NCBI RefSeq assembly: GCF_003999995.1
Contig: NZ_RJAD01000002.1
Location: 620,001-684,000 of the forward strand
Reading direction: 5' to 3'
Length of the DNA stretch: 64,000 nucleotides
DNA from: Microbacterium sulfonylureivorans
GTDB taxonomy: Bacteria > Actinomycetota > Actinomycetes > Actinomycetales > Microbacteriaceae
Below, in pieces: positions 55,698 to 64,000 of this stretch (within the stretch, counting starts at the first letter, position 1; each line of letters opens with the position of its first letter). The position numbers and the translations under genes were made by a program. The notes under the pieces are model-generated. The model was given only the letters and a program-made list of their open reading frames with translations, did no database searches and was not told where the DNA came from.

Positions 55698-56162
55698 TCA
55701 TCCATCTGTGATTTGCGGGTGACGGGCACCGGAGAACGGCGCGAGCGCGTCGCGCAGAGCGACGAGGGATGCGGCATCCGTCCCGACACTCTCCATCACC
55801 TTCGCCGGCACCTCCAGCGCGCGCCGACGGAGTCTCCGGCCGGCGTCTGTGAGGCGCACGTCGAGCACGCGTTCGTCGAGCTCGCGACGCGACTTCGTGA
55901 CCAGGCCCTGGGCCTCGAGGCGCTTCACGAGTGGCGAGAGCGTCGCAGGATCGAGCGCGAGCTCTGCGGCGAGCTCCCGCAGCGAACGGGGCGAGCGCTC
56001 CCACAGCGCGAGCATCACGAGATACTGCGGATGCGTCAGCCCGAGCGGCTCGAGGATCGGCCGGTAGATCGCGACGACGTTGCGTGCCGCCGTCACAAGG
56101 GCGAAGCACACCTGGTTGTCGAGCGTGAGCAGGTCGTCGGCGCTCTGAGCGGATTCGGTCAC
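55698..56162 (-). CDS. MarR family transcriptional regulator
   Basis: A 154-residue winged helix regulator. The DNA-binding wing region is visible as LRELAAELALDPATLSPLVKRLE followed by LVTKSRRELDERVLDVRLTDAG, typical of MarR/OhrR members; no conserved N-terminal cysteine of OhrR is evident. It starts with GTG six bases after TAGGAT. It is divergent from the small zinc-ribbon gene, and an AT-rich palindrome between them probably is its operator. Ligand unknown. Confidence 0.9.
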   Translation of the reverse strand: MTESAQSADDLLTLDNQVCFALVTAARNVVAIYRPILEPLGLTHPQYLVMLALWERSPRSLRELAAELALDPATLSPLVKRLEAQGLVTKSRRELDERVLDVRLTDAGRRLRRRALEVPAKVMESVGTDAASLVALRDALAPFSGARHPQITDG

Positions 56163-56168
56163 CAGGAG

Positions 56169-56174
56169 ATCCTA
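56169..56174 (-). promoter_or_regulatory. Leaderless-type -10 (TAGGAT) of marR
   Basis: TAGGAT on the minus strand ends six bases before the GTG start at 56162. Confidence 0.5.
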
Positions 56175-56187
56175 TCGACGCTAATAG

Positions 56188-56199
56188 TTAGTACACTAA
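56188..56199. promoter_or_regulatory. Candidate MarR operator
   Basis: TTAGT-AC-ACTAA (56188-56199) is an AT-rich dyad in otherwise GC-rich DNA, inside a stretch of TAGTTAGTACACTAATG. It overlaps the TACACT -10 (56192-56197) of the small plus-strand gene and lies upstream of the MarR -10. Confidence 0.6.
56192..56197 (+). promoter_or_regulatory. Leaderless-type -10 (TACACT) of the small zinc-ribbon gene
   Basis: TACACT ends six bases before the ATG at 56204 and lies inside the candidate MarR operator. Confidence 0.5.
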
Positions 56200-56203
56200 T
56201 GAT

Positions 56204-56455
56204 ATGCGCAATGAGGATGCCTCCGCCGAACGCCCGCCGCTCCGGGTCCGGGTGCGCGAAGCCGGCGGCTGGTACGCATGGTTCAACGCGAGCCTCATCC
56301 GTGCCGCGGGGCCCGCGGCGGTCGGCCCCTACGAGACGACTCCCCCGCCGACGGCCGCCCAGCGCGCCGAGCGCGCGTGCCCCCTGTGCGGAGCGCCGAT
56401 CGCGGACCACACCTTCGACCGGTCCGGTCCGAAGCCGCTCATGCACTGCCCCTGA
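56204..56455 (+). CDS. Small zinc-ribbon-like protein
   Basis: An 83-residue soluble protein of unknown family. The C-terminus has CPLCGAPIADH and ends MHCP, a possible treble-clef or zinc-ribbon site (C-x2-C, H, C). The N-terminus is basic. The start ATG fits the leaderless -10. Its divergent MarR neighbour and the operator over its promoter suggest that the regulator controls this gene. A GCCGGC hairpin follows its stop. Confidence 0.65.
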   Translation: MRNEDASAERPPLRVRVREAGGWYAWFNASLIRAAGPAAVGPYETTPPPTAAQRAERACPLCGAPIADHTFDRSGPKPLMHCP

Positions 56456-56480
56456 GCCGGCAGCCGCGGGACGCCGGCTC
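56454..56480. terminator. Hairpin between the zinc-ribbon gene and uvrB
   Basis: GAGCCGGC (56454-56461) pairs with GCCGGCTC (56473-56480), perfect eight-base arms with an 11-base loop, between two convergent genes. Confidence 0.55.
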
Positions 56481-56490
56481 GTGTCGACCG

Positions 56491-58572
<2,082 letters not shown>

Positions 58573-58578
58573 CCCTCC

Positions 58579-58584
58579 AGCGTA
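58579..58584 (-). promoter_or_regulatory. Leaderless-type -10 (TACGCT) of uvrB
   Basis: TACGCT on the minus strand ends six bases before the uvrB GTG at 58572; a GGAGGG fills the spacer but is too near to act as a ribosome site. Confidence 0.5.
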
Positions 58585-58667
58585 GGCGCGGCCCCCGACA
58601 CCGGGGGCGCCGTTCGCGCCGAGCGGATGAGGCGTCAGGCGGAGTCGTCCGTGCGACCGCGCCCGGC

Positions 58668-58790
58668 TCAGCCGCCGCCGCCGCCGTCGCCCCCGAATCC
58701 GCCGCCGTCGAACCCGCCGAATCCCCCGCCGTCGAACCCTCCGCCGCCGTCGCCCCCGAATCCCCCGCCGTCGAACCCGCCCGACGTGCC
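58668..58790 (-). repeat. GC-rich tandem repeat coding the glycine tail
   Basis: Units of roughly 12-18 bases around CCGCCGTCGAACCC, seen on the plus strand, encode the GFDGGG repeats of the protein above. Likely to vary in length between strains. Confidence 0.75.
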
Positions 58791-59300
58791 CGTGTCGTAG
58801 GTTTCGCCGACCCATGCGGGTTCGGACCCGATCGCCAGGGAGCCTCCGCCTGCCGAGAAGTAGGACATCACAGCGGCGGACACGAGGAAGTTCTGGGCGA
58901 CGACGACCCCCACTCCACTGGTGAGCAGCAGATCGCGCGGGTCCAGGGCGTCGCGCGGATCGCCGGCCTCGCGCGTCGCGGTTGCCACACCGCCGGCCTC
59001 GACGGAGCCGCTCGCCGACGCGCGCTGCGCGCGACGCTCCTCGGCTCGGCGGACCAGCTTCGCCAGCACGGTCGGGTCATCGGAGGCCGCGTCGCGCTCG
59101 GCATCCGACATGAAGGGCTTGAGCTGCTCGAACATGTCGCGGCGCTTCTCGATCGGAAGATCGCGGAAAGCCGTCGCATGCGCGCTCTCGATGACCGAGG
59201 CGGGGAGCGTGTTGAGCAGGTACACGTAGCGGCCCATGCGCTCCTCGTCGGTCAGCGCCTCGACACGGCGCTTGCTTCGCAACCTCGAGAACCAGCCCAT
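58668..59300 (-). CDS. Protein of unknown function with Gly/Asp/Phe-rich tail
   Basis: A 210-residue protein. Residues 1-100 are charged and helical ([16 protein letters not shown]); one hydrophobic stretch ([21 protein letters not shown], about residues 126-147) may be a membrane helix; the last 35 residues are repeats of [12 protein letters not shown]. Similar charged domains with glycine tails occur in actinobacterial proteins without assigned function. A perfect AAGGAGG ribosome site precedes the ATG. It lies between coaE and uvrB on the same strand. Confidence 0.75.
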   Translation of the reverse strand: MGWFSRLRSKRRVEALTDEERMGRYVYLLNTLPASVIESAHATAFRDLPIEKRRDMFEQLKPFMSDAERDAASDDPTVLAKLVRRAEERRAQRASASGSVEAGGVATATREAGDPRDALDPRDLLLTSGVGVVVAQNFLVSAAVMSYFSAGGGSLAIGSEPAWVGETYDTGTSGGFDGGGFGGDGGGGFDGGGFGGFDGGGFGGDGGGGG

Positions 59301-59352
59301 GAGCGAACCTCCTTGTGCCAGGGGCAGGATACCGCGCCGCGCCGAGGGGGGA

Positions 59353-59970
59353 CTAAGTCGCGCGCGCGGTGATCCGCTCGGGAAGGGCCGCCCACAGCTC
59401 GTCGACCTGACGGTTCGTGTCGTCGATCGACCCTGTCGTGTCGATCACGACATCGGCGATCGCCAGCCGCGCCTCGTCATCCGCCTGCGACGAGATCCGG
59501 GCCGCGGCTTCCTTGTCGGACATCCCTCGGAGCTCCACCAGCCGCCTCCGGCGCGTGTCGGACGGGGCGTGGGCGACGACGATCAGCTGCCACGGATCGT
59601 CGACGCGCGCCTCGACCAGCAGCGGCACGTCGTAGACGACCACCGCATCGGGGTCTGCCGCGAACGCCGCGGCGAAGCGGCGGGCGGATTCGGCCCGGAC
59701 GGCAGGATGGACGATGGCGTTGAGCCGCTTGACCGCCGCGTCGTCGCCGAAGACCCGCCCCCCGAGGGCCGCCCGGTCCAGCGACCCGTCGCGGCGGAGC
59801 ATCCCCTCCCCGAACTCGGCCGCGATCGCGGCGAGCACGGACGAGCCGGGCTGCTGCACGTCGCGCACGATCTGGTCGGCGTCGACGACGACGGCACCGT
59901 GTTCGGCGAGGCGCCGGGCGATCGTGGACTTTCCGGACGCGATGCCGCCGGTGAGCGCGACGAGAGGCAT
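59353..59970 (-). CDS. coaE: Dephospho-CoA kinase
   Basis: A 205-residue kinase for the last step of CoA synthesis. It has the P-loop TGGIASGKST at about residues 7-16, VVVDADQIVRDV, and VVVYDVPLLVEA with the conserved acid. Some actinobacterial CoaE proteins have an extra C-terminal GrpB-like domain; this one does not. The ATG at 59970 matches the family start, although the frame is open further upstream. No clear ribosome site is visible. Confidence 0.92.
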   Translation of the reverse strand: MPLVALTGGIASGKSTIARRLAEHGAVVVDADQIVRDVQQPGSSVLAAIAAEFGEGMLRRDGSLDRAALGGRVFGDDAAVKRLNAIVHPAVRAESARRFAAAFAADPDAVVVYDVPLLVEARVDDPWQLIVVAHAPSDTRRRRLVELRGMSDKEAAARISSQADDEARLAIADVVIDTTGSIDDTNRQVDELWAALPERITARAT

Positions 59971-60521
59971 GAGTCGAGGATGCCACGGCCGAAGCCCGGG
60001 CGGGTGACCGAACCTTGGGCGCTCCTGAGGTCTCACTGAGGGTGGCTTGAGGCCACCCGGGTACGTTCGGGACAACCCGAAAGAAGGCGGACCTTCACAG
60101 GGGGTCTCTGGGGAGGACAGGACGTGACACACCGACGAGCATCCGCGACGTCGGCCACCTGCCTGTCCACCCACCCGCCCGGCTCGTTCGCGAGGCGGGG
60201 TGGAGAAGTCCGCCATCGGTGCGGTGGGGTGGTGGTCGTGGGGGCGATCGCCTCCCCCTCCCGCACCACGGGGGCGCGCGCGTCGCGGCACGGGGGGGTT
60301 CGTGTCGTGAAGCGTGCGGCCTCCCGTTCCGGCGGGGCGCGCGGCCGGGATCTGTCGGATCCTGGCCGCCGCCTCTCCGGCGCACACCCCCGAGCCGCGC
60401 GATCCGCCAGGGACGTCGCCTGATGGCCGATCCCGGACGCCTGTTCCAGACCGCGTTCTGGGATATCATGACCGACGTCCAGGAGCCTGCGATCGTTTCG
60501 CCGGCACCGGAGGGTGAATCG
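59971..60521. other. Intergenic region coaE / response regulator with two hairpins
   Basis: About 550 bases without a convincing gene. Two hairpins lie close together: GGGTGGC-TTGAG-GCCACCC (60040-60058) and TTCGGG-ACAA-CCCGAA (60066-60081). Runs of G and long open frames in several phases are the normal product of high GC. A TATCAT at 60463-60468 may be a -10 for the response regulator. If the regulator starts at the ATG at 60423, the gene-free part is about 450 bases. Confidence 0.5.
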
Positions 60522-61268
60522 GTGGATGAAACGCGCGTAGCCGTGGTGATCGAGGATGAGGAAGACATCCGGTCGCTGCTTTCCGCGGTGCTGGCACAGG
60601 CGGGGTTCGACGTGCACGGCGCGGCAAACGGCCAGGACGGCCTCGAGCTCGTGCTCGAGCACCAGCCGCTCGTCACGACGCTCGACGTCAACATGCCGGG
60701 CATGGACGGATTCGAGACGGCCAAGCGCATCCGCGCCGTCAGCCCGACGTACATCGTGATGCTCAGCGCCCGCACGGAGGAGATCGACGCGCTCCAGGGA
60801 CTCGAGGCCGGGGCCGACGACTACGTCGCCAAGCCGTTCCGCCCCCGTGAGCTGCGTGCCCGCATCGACGCGATGCTGCGCCGCCCCCGCCACAATGTCG
60901 CCGCGGCACCGGTCATGGCCGACCCGTCCGGTCCCATCAGCGCCGCGTGGCTCGAGCACCAGGGCCTTCGACTGAACCCCGAAATGCGGATCGTCACGAT
61001 CGACGGCGACGATCTCGAGCTGACCCGCAGCGAGTTCGACATCCTCGCCGACCTGCTCGCCGCCGGGCGACGCGTCCGCGGCAAGTCCGACCTCGCGCTC
61101 ATGCTGCGCGGCGAGCAGTTCACGGGCGTCGAGTTCGTGAGCGACAGCGACGCGCGCGCGATCGAGGTGCACGTCGCGAACCTGCGGAGGAAGCTCGGCG
61201 AGTCGCCGACGAATCCGCGGTGGATCGAGACGGTCCGCGGCGTCGGATACCGCCTCACAGCACCCTGA
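60522..61268 (+). CDS. OmpR-family response regulator
   Basis: A 248-residue two-component regulator. The receiver domain has acidic EDEED near residue 11-15, the phosphoacceptor Asp55 in TTLDVNMPGMDGF, the switch serine in MLSARTEE and the lysine in YVAKPFRPRELRARI. A linker leads to an OmpR-type winged helix with DLELTRSEFDILADLLAAG and VHVANLRRKLGE...VRGVGYRL. I chose GTG at 60522 because GGAGGG at 60509-60514 precedes it by seven bases; ATG at 60423 or 60468 would add 33 or 18 residues. Its kinase may be the one at the right edge, which is on the other strand. Confidence 0.88.
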   Translation: MDETRVAVVIEDEEDIRSLLSAVLAQAGFDVHGAANGQDGLELVLEHQPLVTTLDVNMPGMDGFETAKRIRAVSPTYIVMLSARTEEIDALQGLEAGADDYVAKPFRPRELRARIDAMLRRPRHNVAAAPVMADPSGPISAAWLEHQGLRLNPEMRIVTIDGDDLELTRSEFDILADLLAAGRRVRGKSDLALMLRGEQFTGVEFVSDSDARAIEVHVANLRRKLGESPTNPRWIETVRGVGYRLTAP

Positions 61269-61307
61269 CCGACGCGCGAGGCGGCGAGGATCCCAGATCG
61301 GATGCCG

Positions 61308-62474
61308 CTATTCGGTCTCCCCCACGAGGACCGACGTCTCCACGCTCGCCGCCGCCCGGCTCGCAGCCTCTCGGGCGACGCGCTGCAGCGTCGATGCATC
61401 GTAGCCGGCGGCATCGCTCAGGGCGACCCCGACCCCGACCACGGGGATGACTCCCCCGCCCACCTTGCCGAGGTCGTCGAACAGCCCTCGGTACACGGCG
61501 CCCGCCACCCGGCGCGCCTCGGGCGCGGAGTCCACGACGACGCCCATGACGAGTCCGGTCGTACCGTCCTCGCCGACAAGCGCGTTCGACGGGGCATGAC
61601 GACGCACGCCGGTGCGCCACGTCTCGGTGACGGCCCTGGCGACCTCGCTCCCGAACGCCGTCGAGATCTGGTCGAGGTCGTCGATGCGCACCGCGATCAC
61701 GCCGACGACCTCGGAGCGCGACGCGGCCCGCTCGCACAGGCCGGCCAGCGCCGCGTCGAAGACGTCGCGCGAGAGGATGCCGCCCTTCGCGGTTCCGAGT
61801 CCCGCGAGCCGCAGGTAGCCGCGCATCGGAGCACGTGTGGAGCGAAGGACGGATGTCACGACGACGGCCACGATCGTGAGGATGACCGTGAGGAAGCTCG
61901 TGGGGATCGTTCCGAACGCGGTCTCGAACAGGGCACTCTCGGGGCCGGCGACGAGGAACGCCGTGGTGCGCGAGACGTAGTACAGCGACTGGAGGCCGAG
62001 GACGAACGCCAGCACCCACGCGGTGCGCGACTCGCGGAGGGCTCCGCGGACGCATTCGGCCGCCCCCGCCCCGGCGAAGACCATGAGCGCGACGAACATC
62101 CACACGGCGCCCGCCCAGTCGCCCCCGTCCGCGCCCTCCACCGCGACTGCGACGCCCGCGGCGACGATGGCTCCACCGACCAGCCACGACGACCACGCCA
62201 TCGGGCTGCCGTTGAAGCGCCGGCACCCGAGCCACATGCAGCCCGTGCCGGCGACGAATGCGGCGTTGCCGACCGCGACCGCCCACCACGCGCCCGGGCT
62301 CTGCGACCAGACCATGTACGCCAGCGTGGTGAGCATGGCGGCGAGGAAGCCGAGTGCCCACACACGACCGGCACCCTCATCGCGGCGCAGCAGCGTCTCG
62401 ACGATGAAGAGGATGCCGCTGACGTTGACGACCAGCGCCGTCATGATGACCACGCTCTGGAGCTCGAGGATCAT
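61308..62474 (-). CDS. Membrane protein with degenerate GGDEF-like domain
   Basis: A 388-residue protein. About seven hydrophobic helices fill residues 5-220, with short loops. The remaining 165 residues align loosely with GGDEF domains (VGVIAVRIDDLDQISTAFGSEVARAV, ending in EAASRAAA) but the GG(D/E)EF site reads VGEDGT, so cyclic-di-GMP synthesis is unlikely; it may bind or sense nucleotides or act as a scaffold. Its ATG overlaps the histidine kinase stop (ATGA), and AAAGGA lies upstream, so the two are co-translated. Confidence 0.8.
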   Translation of the reverse strand: MILELQSVVIMTALVVNVSGILFIVETLLRRDEGAGRVWALGFLAAMLTTLAYMVWSQSPGAWWAVAVGNAAFVAGTGCMWLGCRRFNGSPMAWSSWLVGGAIVAAGVAVAVEGADGGDWAGAVWMFVALMVFAGAGAAECVRGALRESRTAWVLAFVLGLQSLYYVSRTTAFLVAGPESALFETAFGTIPTSFLTVILTIVAVVVTSVLRSTRAPMRGYLRLAGLGTAKGGILSRDVFDAALAGLCERAASRSEVVGVIAVRIDDLDQISTAFGSEVARAVTETWRTGVRRHAPSNALVGEDGTTGLVMGVVVDSAPEARRVAGAVYRGLFDDLGKVGGGVIPVVGVGVALSDAAGYDASTLQRVAREAASRAAASVETSVLVGETE

Positions 62475-64000
62475 GACGGGGTCCTTTCGGGTGGCGACGG
62501 GTGCGGGCGGGGCGCCGGCGGCGGCGCCCCGTGGTGCTCCGTCGCGGGGAGCTTGACGATGAAGGTCGAACCGACACCCGGCGAGCTGTGCAGCCCGATC
62601 TCACCACCGTGGGCGCGGACGATGTCGCGCGTGATCGCGAGGCCCAGGCCGGTCCCCGTCCTGCGGCCCGCCCCCGCCTTGTAGAACCGCTGGAAGAGCC
62701 GGGAGCGGTCGGCCTCACTGATGCCGACGCCGGTGTCGCGCACGAGGATCCAGGTGCTGGCACCGTCGGTCGTGGTGCCGAGGAAGACGGTGCCGCCGTC
62801 CTTGTTGTAGGTGATCGCGTTCGACACGAGGTTGTCGACCACCTGCCGGAGGCGCACCGGATCGGCCCACACCTCGGACTCCTCCAGCCCGGTGGTGTCG
62901 ATCGTCACAGCGCGCGAGGCGGCGCGGGGCAGAAGTGCCTCACCCGCCGCGCGGACGATGTCGCGCGCGTCGAGGAGCTGCGGCGACATGGATGCCTCCA
63001 CGGACGACGAGGACGAGCTCGACGCGGCGAGGATGTCGGCGACGATCCGCAGCAGGCGCTCGGCGTTCCGCTCGGCGATGTCGAGGTTCGCCCGGACGTG
63101 ATCGGGGATGTCGGGCTCCTCGATCGCGAGGTCGAGGTAGCCGAGGATCGACGTGAGGGGGGTGCGCAGCTCGTGCGACACCGATGCGACGAGCTCGTCC
63201 CGGGCACGGAGCGCATCGAGCTCGGCCGTGACATCGCGCGAGACGACCACGGCTCCGACGTCCTCCCCGTCGGGGTCGATCAGCCGACGTGCCGTGATGC
63301 TGAGCGCCTGCCGAGGTCCCGGCTCCTCGCCGAACCACACGATCTGGCCGTCGAACGCCTCGCCGCGGAGGGCGCGCTCGACGGGGAGCTCGTCGTCGGG
63401 CAGCCTGGTGACGCCGTCGTCGCGGAACGCCGGCGCGTCGTCGTCGGCATCGTCGCCGCGGATCGCCTGCTGGAGACGCCCGTGGGCCTCGTTGGTCACC
63501 GCGACGCGTCCGTCGGCGTCGACCCGGATCACCCCGAAGTCGACGGCATCGAGAACCTCGGTCACGACCTGCTCCTGGCGCCGAGTCTGCTCCAGCACGC
63601 GGCGCAGCAGCTGCGACTGCTTGGCGAGCAGCATCCGCTGGGCGTCGGAGCGGCGTGCGGTGAGGTGGCTCGTCGCCGCGACCGCGAAGAGCACCAGCGG
63701 CAGCAGGAGCGTCGTGTACTCGACCTCCTGCGCGGTGAGGACGGTCAGCACGCCGATCACGCCGGCGATCGCCACGATGACGGCGAAGAGCCCCAGCATC
63801 CCGAATCCCGCGGCGAGCCAGGTCGTCGGGAAGATCCACAGGAGGCCCATCGCCGTGCCCGGGGCGGCGAGGACCATGAGCATGATGGCAACGATGTCGA
63901 TCGCGGGGACGACCGCGACCCATCCGAAGGGCAGGCGGTTCCAGGGGATGATGAGCGCCGCGCCCATGACGATCATCACGATCACGACGCCGGCGAAGAA
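62471..64000 (-). CDS. Sensor histidine kinase, partial (5' end missing)
   Basis: A membrane histidine kinase whose N-terminus lies beyond the right edge; 510 codons are visible. Order: several hydrophobic helices (up to about residue 120 of the visible part), a PAS-like domain (VTEVLDAVDFGVIRVDADG), the HisKA box VSHELRTPLTSILGYL with its phosphoacceptor histidine, and the ATPase domain (DNLVSNAITYN, RDTGVGISEADR, GTGLGLAITRDIV). A Pro-rich tail ends it. The next gene (pseudo-GGDEF) overlaps its stop. It may phosphorylate the response regulator at 60522. Confidence 0.92.
   Translation of the reverse strand, partial: FFAGVVIVMIVMGAALIIPWNRLPFGWVAVVPAIDIVAIMLMVLAAPGTAMGLLWIFPTTWLAAGFGMLGLFAVIVAIAGVIGVLTVLTAQEVEYTTLLLPLVLFAVAATSHLTARRSDAQRMLLAKQSQLLRRVLEQTRRQEQVVTEVLDAVDFGVIRVDADGRVAVTNEAHGRLQQAIRGDDADDDAPAFRDDGVTRLPDDELPVERALRGEAFDGQIVWFGEEPGPRQALSITARRLIDPDGEDVGAVVVSRDVTAELDALRARDELVASVSHELRTPLTSILGYLDLAIEEPDIPDHVRANLDIAERNAERLLRIVADILAASSSSSSSVEASMSPQLLDARDIVRAAGEALLPRAASRAVTIDTTGLEESEVWADPVRLRQVVDNLVSNAITYNKDGGTVFLGTTTDGASTWILVRDTGVGISEADRSRLFQRFYKAGAGRRTGTGLGLAITRDIVRAHGGEIGLHSSPGVGSTFIVKLPATEHHGAPPPAPRPHPSPPERTPS

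Noticed and set aside
58668..58790. Possible CRISPR-like or noncoding repeat array
   Set aside because: Units are short, without spacers, and keep the reading frame of a Gly/Asp/Phe-rich protein tail.
61308..62474. Active diguanylate cyclase
   Set aside because: The GG(D/E)EF active site is replaced by VGEDGT, so catalytic activity is not supported.

Overview
The window is about 64 kb of very GC-rich (around 70 %) DNA from an actinobacterium, most likely a Microbacteriaceae member such as Microbacterium. The evidence is an actinobacterial core-gene layout (whiA-rapZ-uvrC-uvrA, gap-pgk-tpi-secG-rbpA, and tkt-tal-pgi-zwf-opcA-pgl between ctaA/ctaB and rbpA), a cysteine-free RbpA, divergent glgA/glgC, frequent GTG starts and many apparently leaderless genes. 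It reads as ordinary chromosome: I see no phage, insertion sequence, CRISPR array, tRNA, rRNA or obvious biosynthetic cluster.

Layout. 1-3619: a 2-oxo-acid dehydrogenase operon (E1 alpha, E1 beta, partial E2; probably branched-chain) facing a divergent Lrp regulator. 4104-7400: EamA exporter with a divergent CGNR regulator, an alpha/beta hydrolase and a DEDDh exonuclease. 7463-9829: ribosomal protein L31 type B with a structured leader, a lone ABC ATPase, glgA. 9907-13292: glgC, serB, hydrolase, fabG. 13407-15582: DUF4190 protein, then a coupled DUF3099 / small Cys-rich protein / SURF1 unit. 15598-18024: ABC-F protein and biotin transporter BioY. 18104-22954: an iron-siderophore uptake operon behind a perfect DtxR/IdeR-like palindrome. 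22999-25532: MFS transporter and PatB-type aminotransferase. 25605-29670: SUF Fe-S assembly operon (sufB, sufD, Rieske ferredoxin, sufC, DUF59).

29940-32469: heme A synthesis (ctaA, ctaB) around a small membrane protein. 32788-40951: transketolase to 6-phosphogluconolactonase, a tightly coupled pentose-phosphate/glucose-6-phosphate operon. 41009-44725: rbpA, secG, tpiA, pgk, gapA (lower glycolysis plus secretion and RNA-polymerase factor). 44829-46444: superoxide dismutase and a PhzF-like protein lying between gapA and whiA. 46451-53217: whiA, rapZ, uvrC, uvrA. 53277-58572: secreted 5'-nucleotidase, MarR regulator, small zinc-ribbon protein, uvrB. 58668-64000: glycine-tail protein, coaE, a 550-base gene-free stretch, an OmpR-type response regulator, and a membrane protein with a degenerate GGDEF domain coupled to a histidine kinase that runs off the right edge.

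How it works together: central carbon flow (Bkd, glycogen, glycolysis, pentose phosphate), aerobic respiration assembly (CtaA, CtaB, SURF1), iron supply and Fe-S assembly (siderophore uptake, SUF), and nucleotide excision repair (UvrA, UvrB, UvrC). The most interesting non-textbook signals are regulatory: a TANNNT hexamer exactly 6-7 bases before the start codon of 15 genes, a two-hairpin leader before the L31 gene, operator-like palindromes at the bkd, siderophore and marR promoters, an overused GGATGCC heptamer, and the kinase/pseudo-GGDEF/response-regulator module at the right end.
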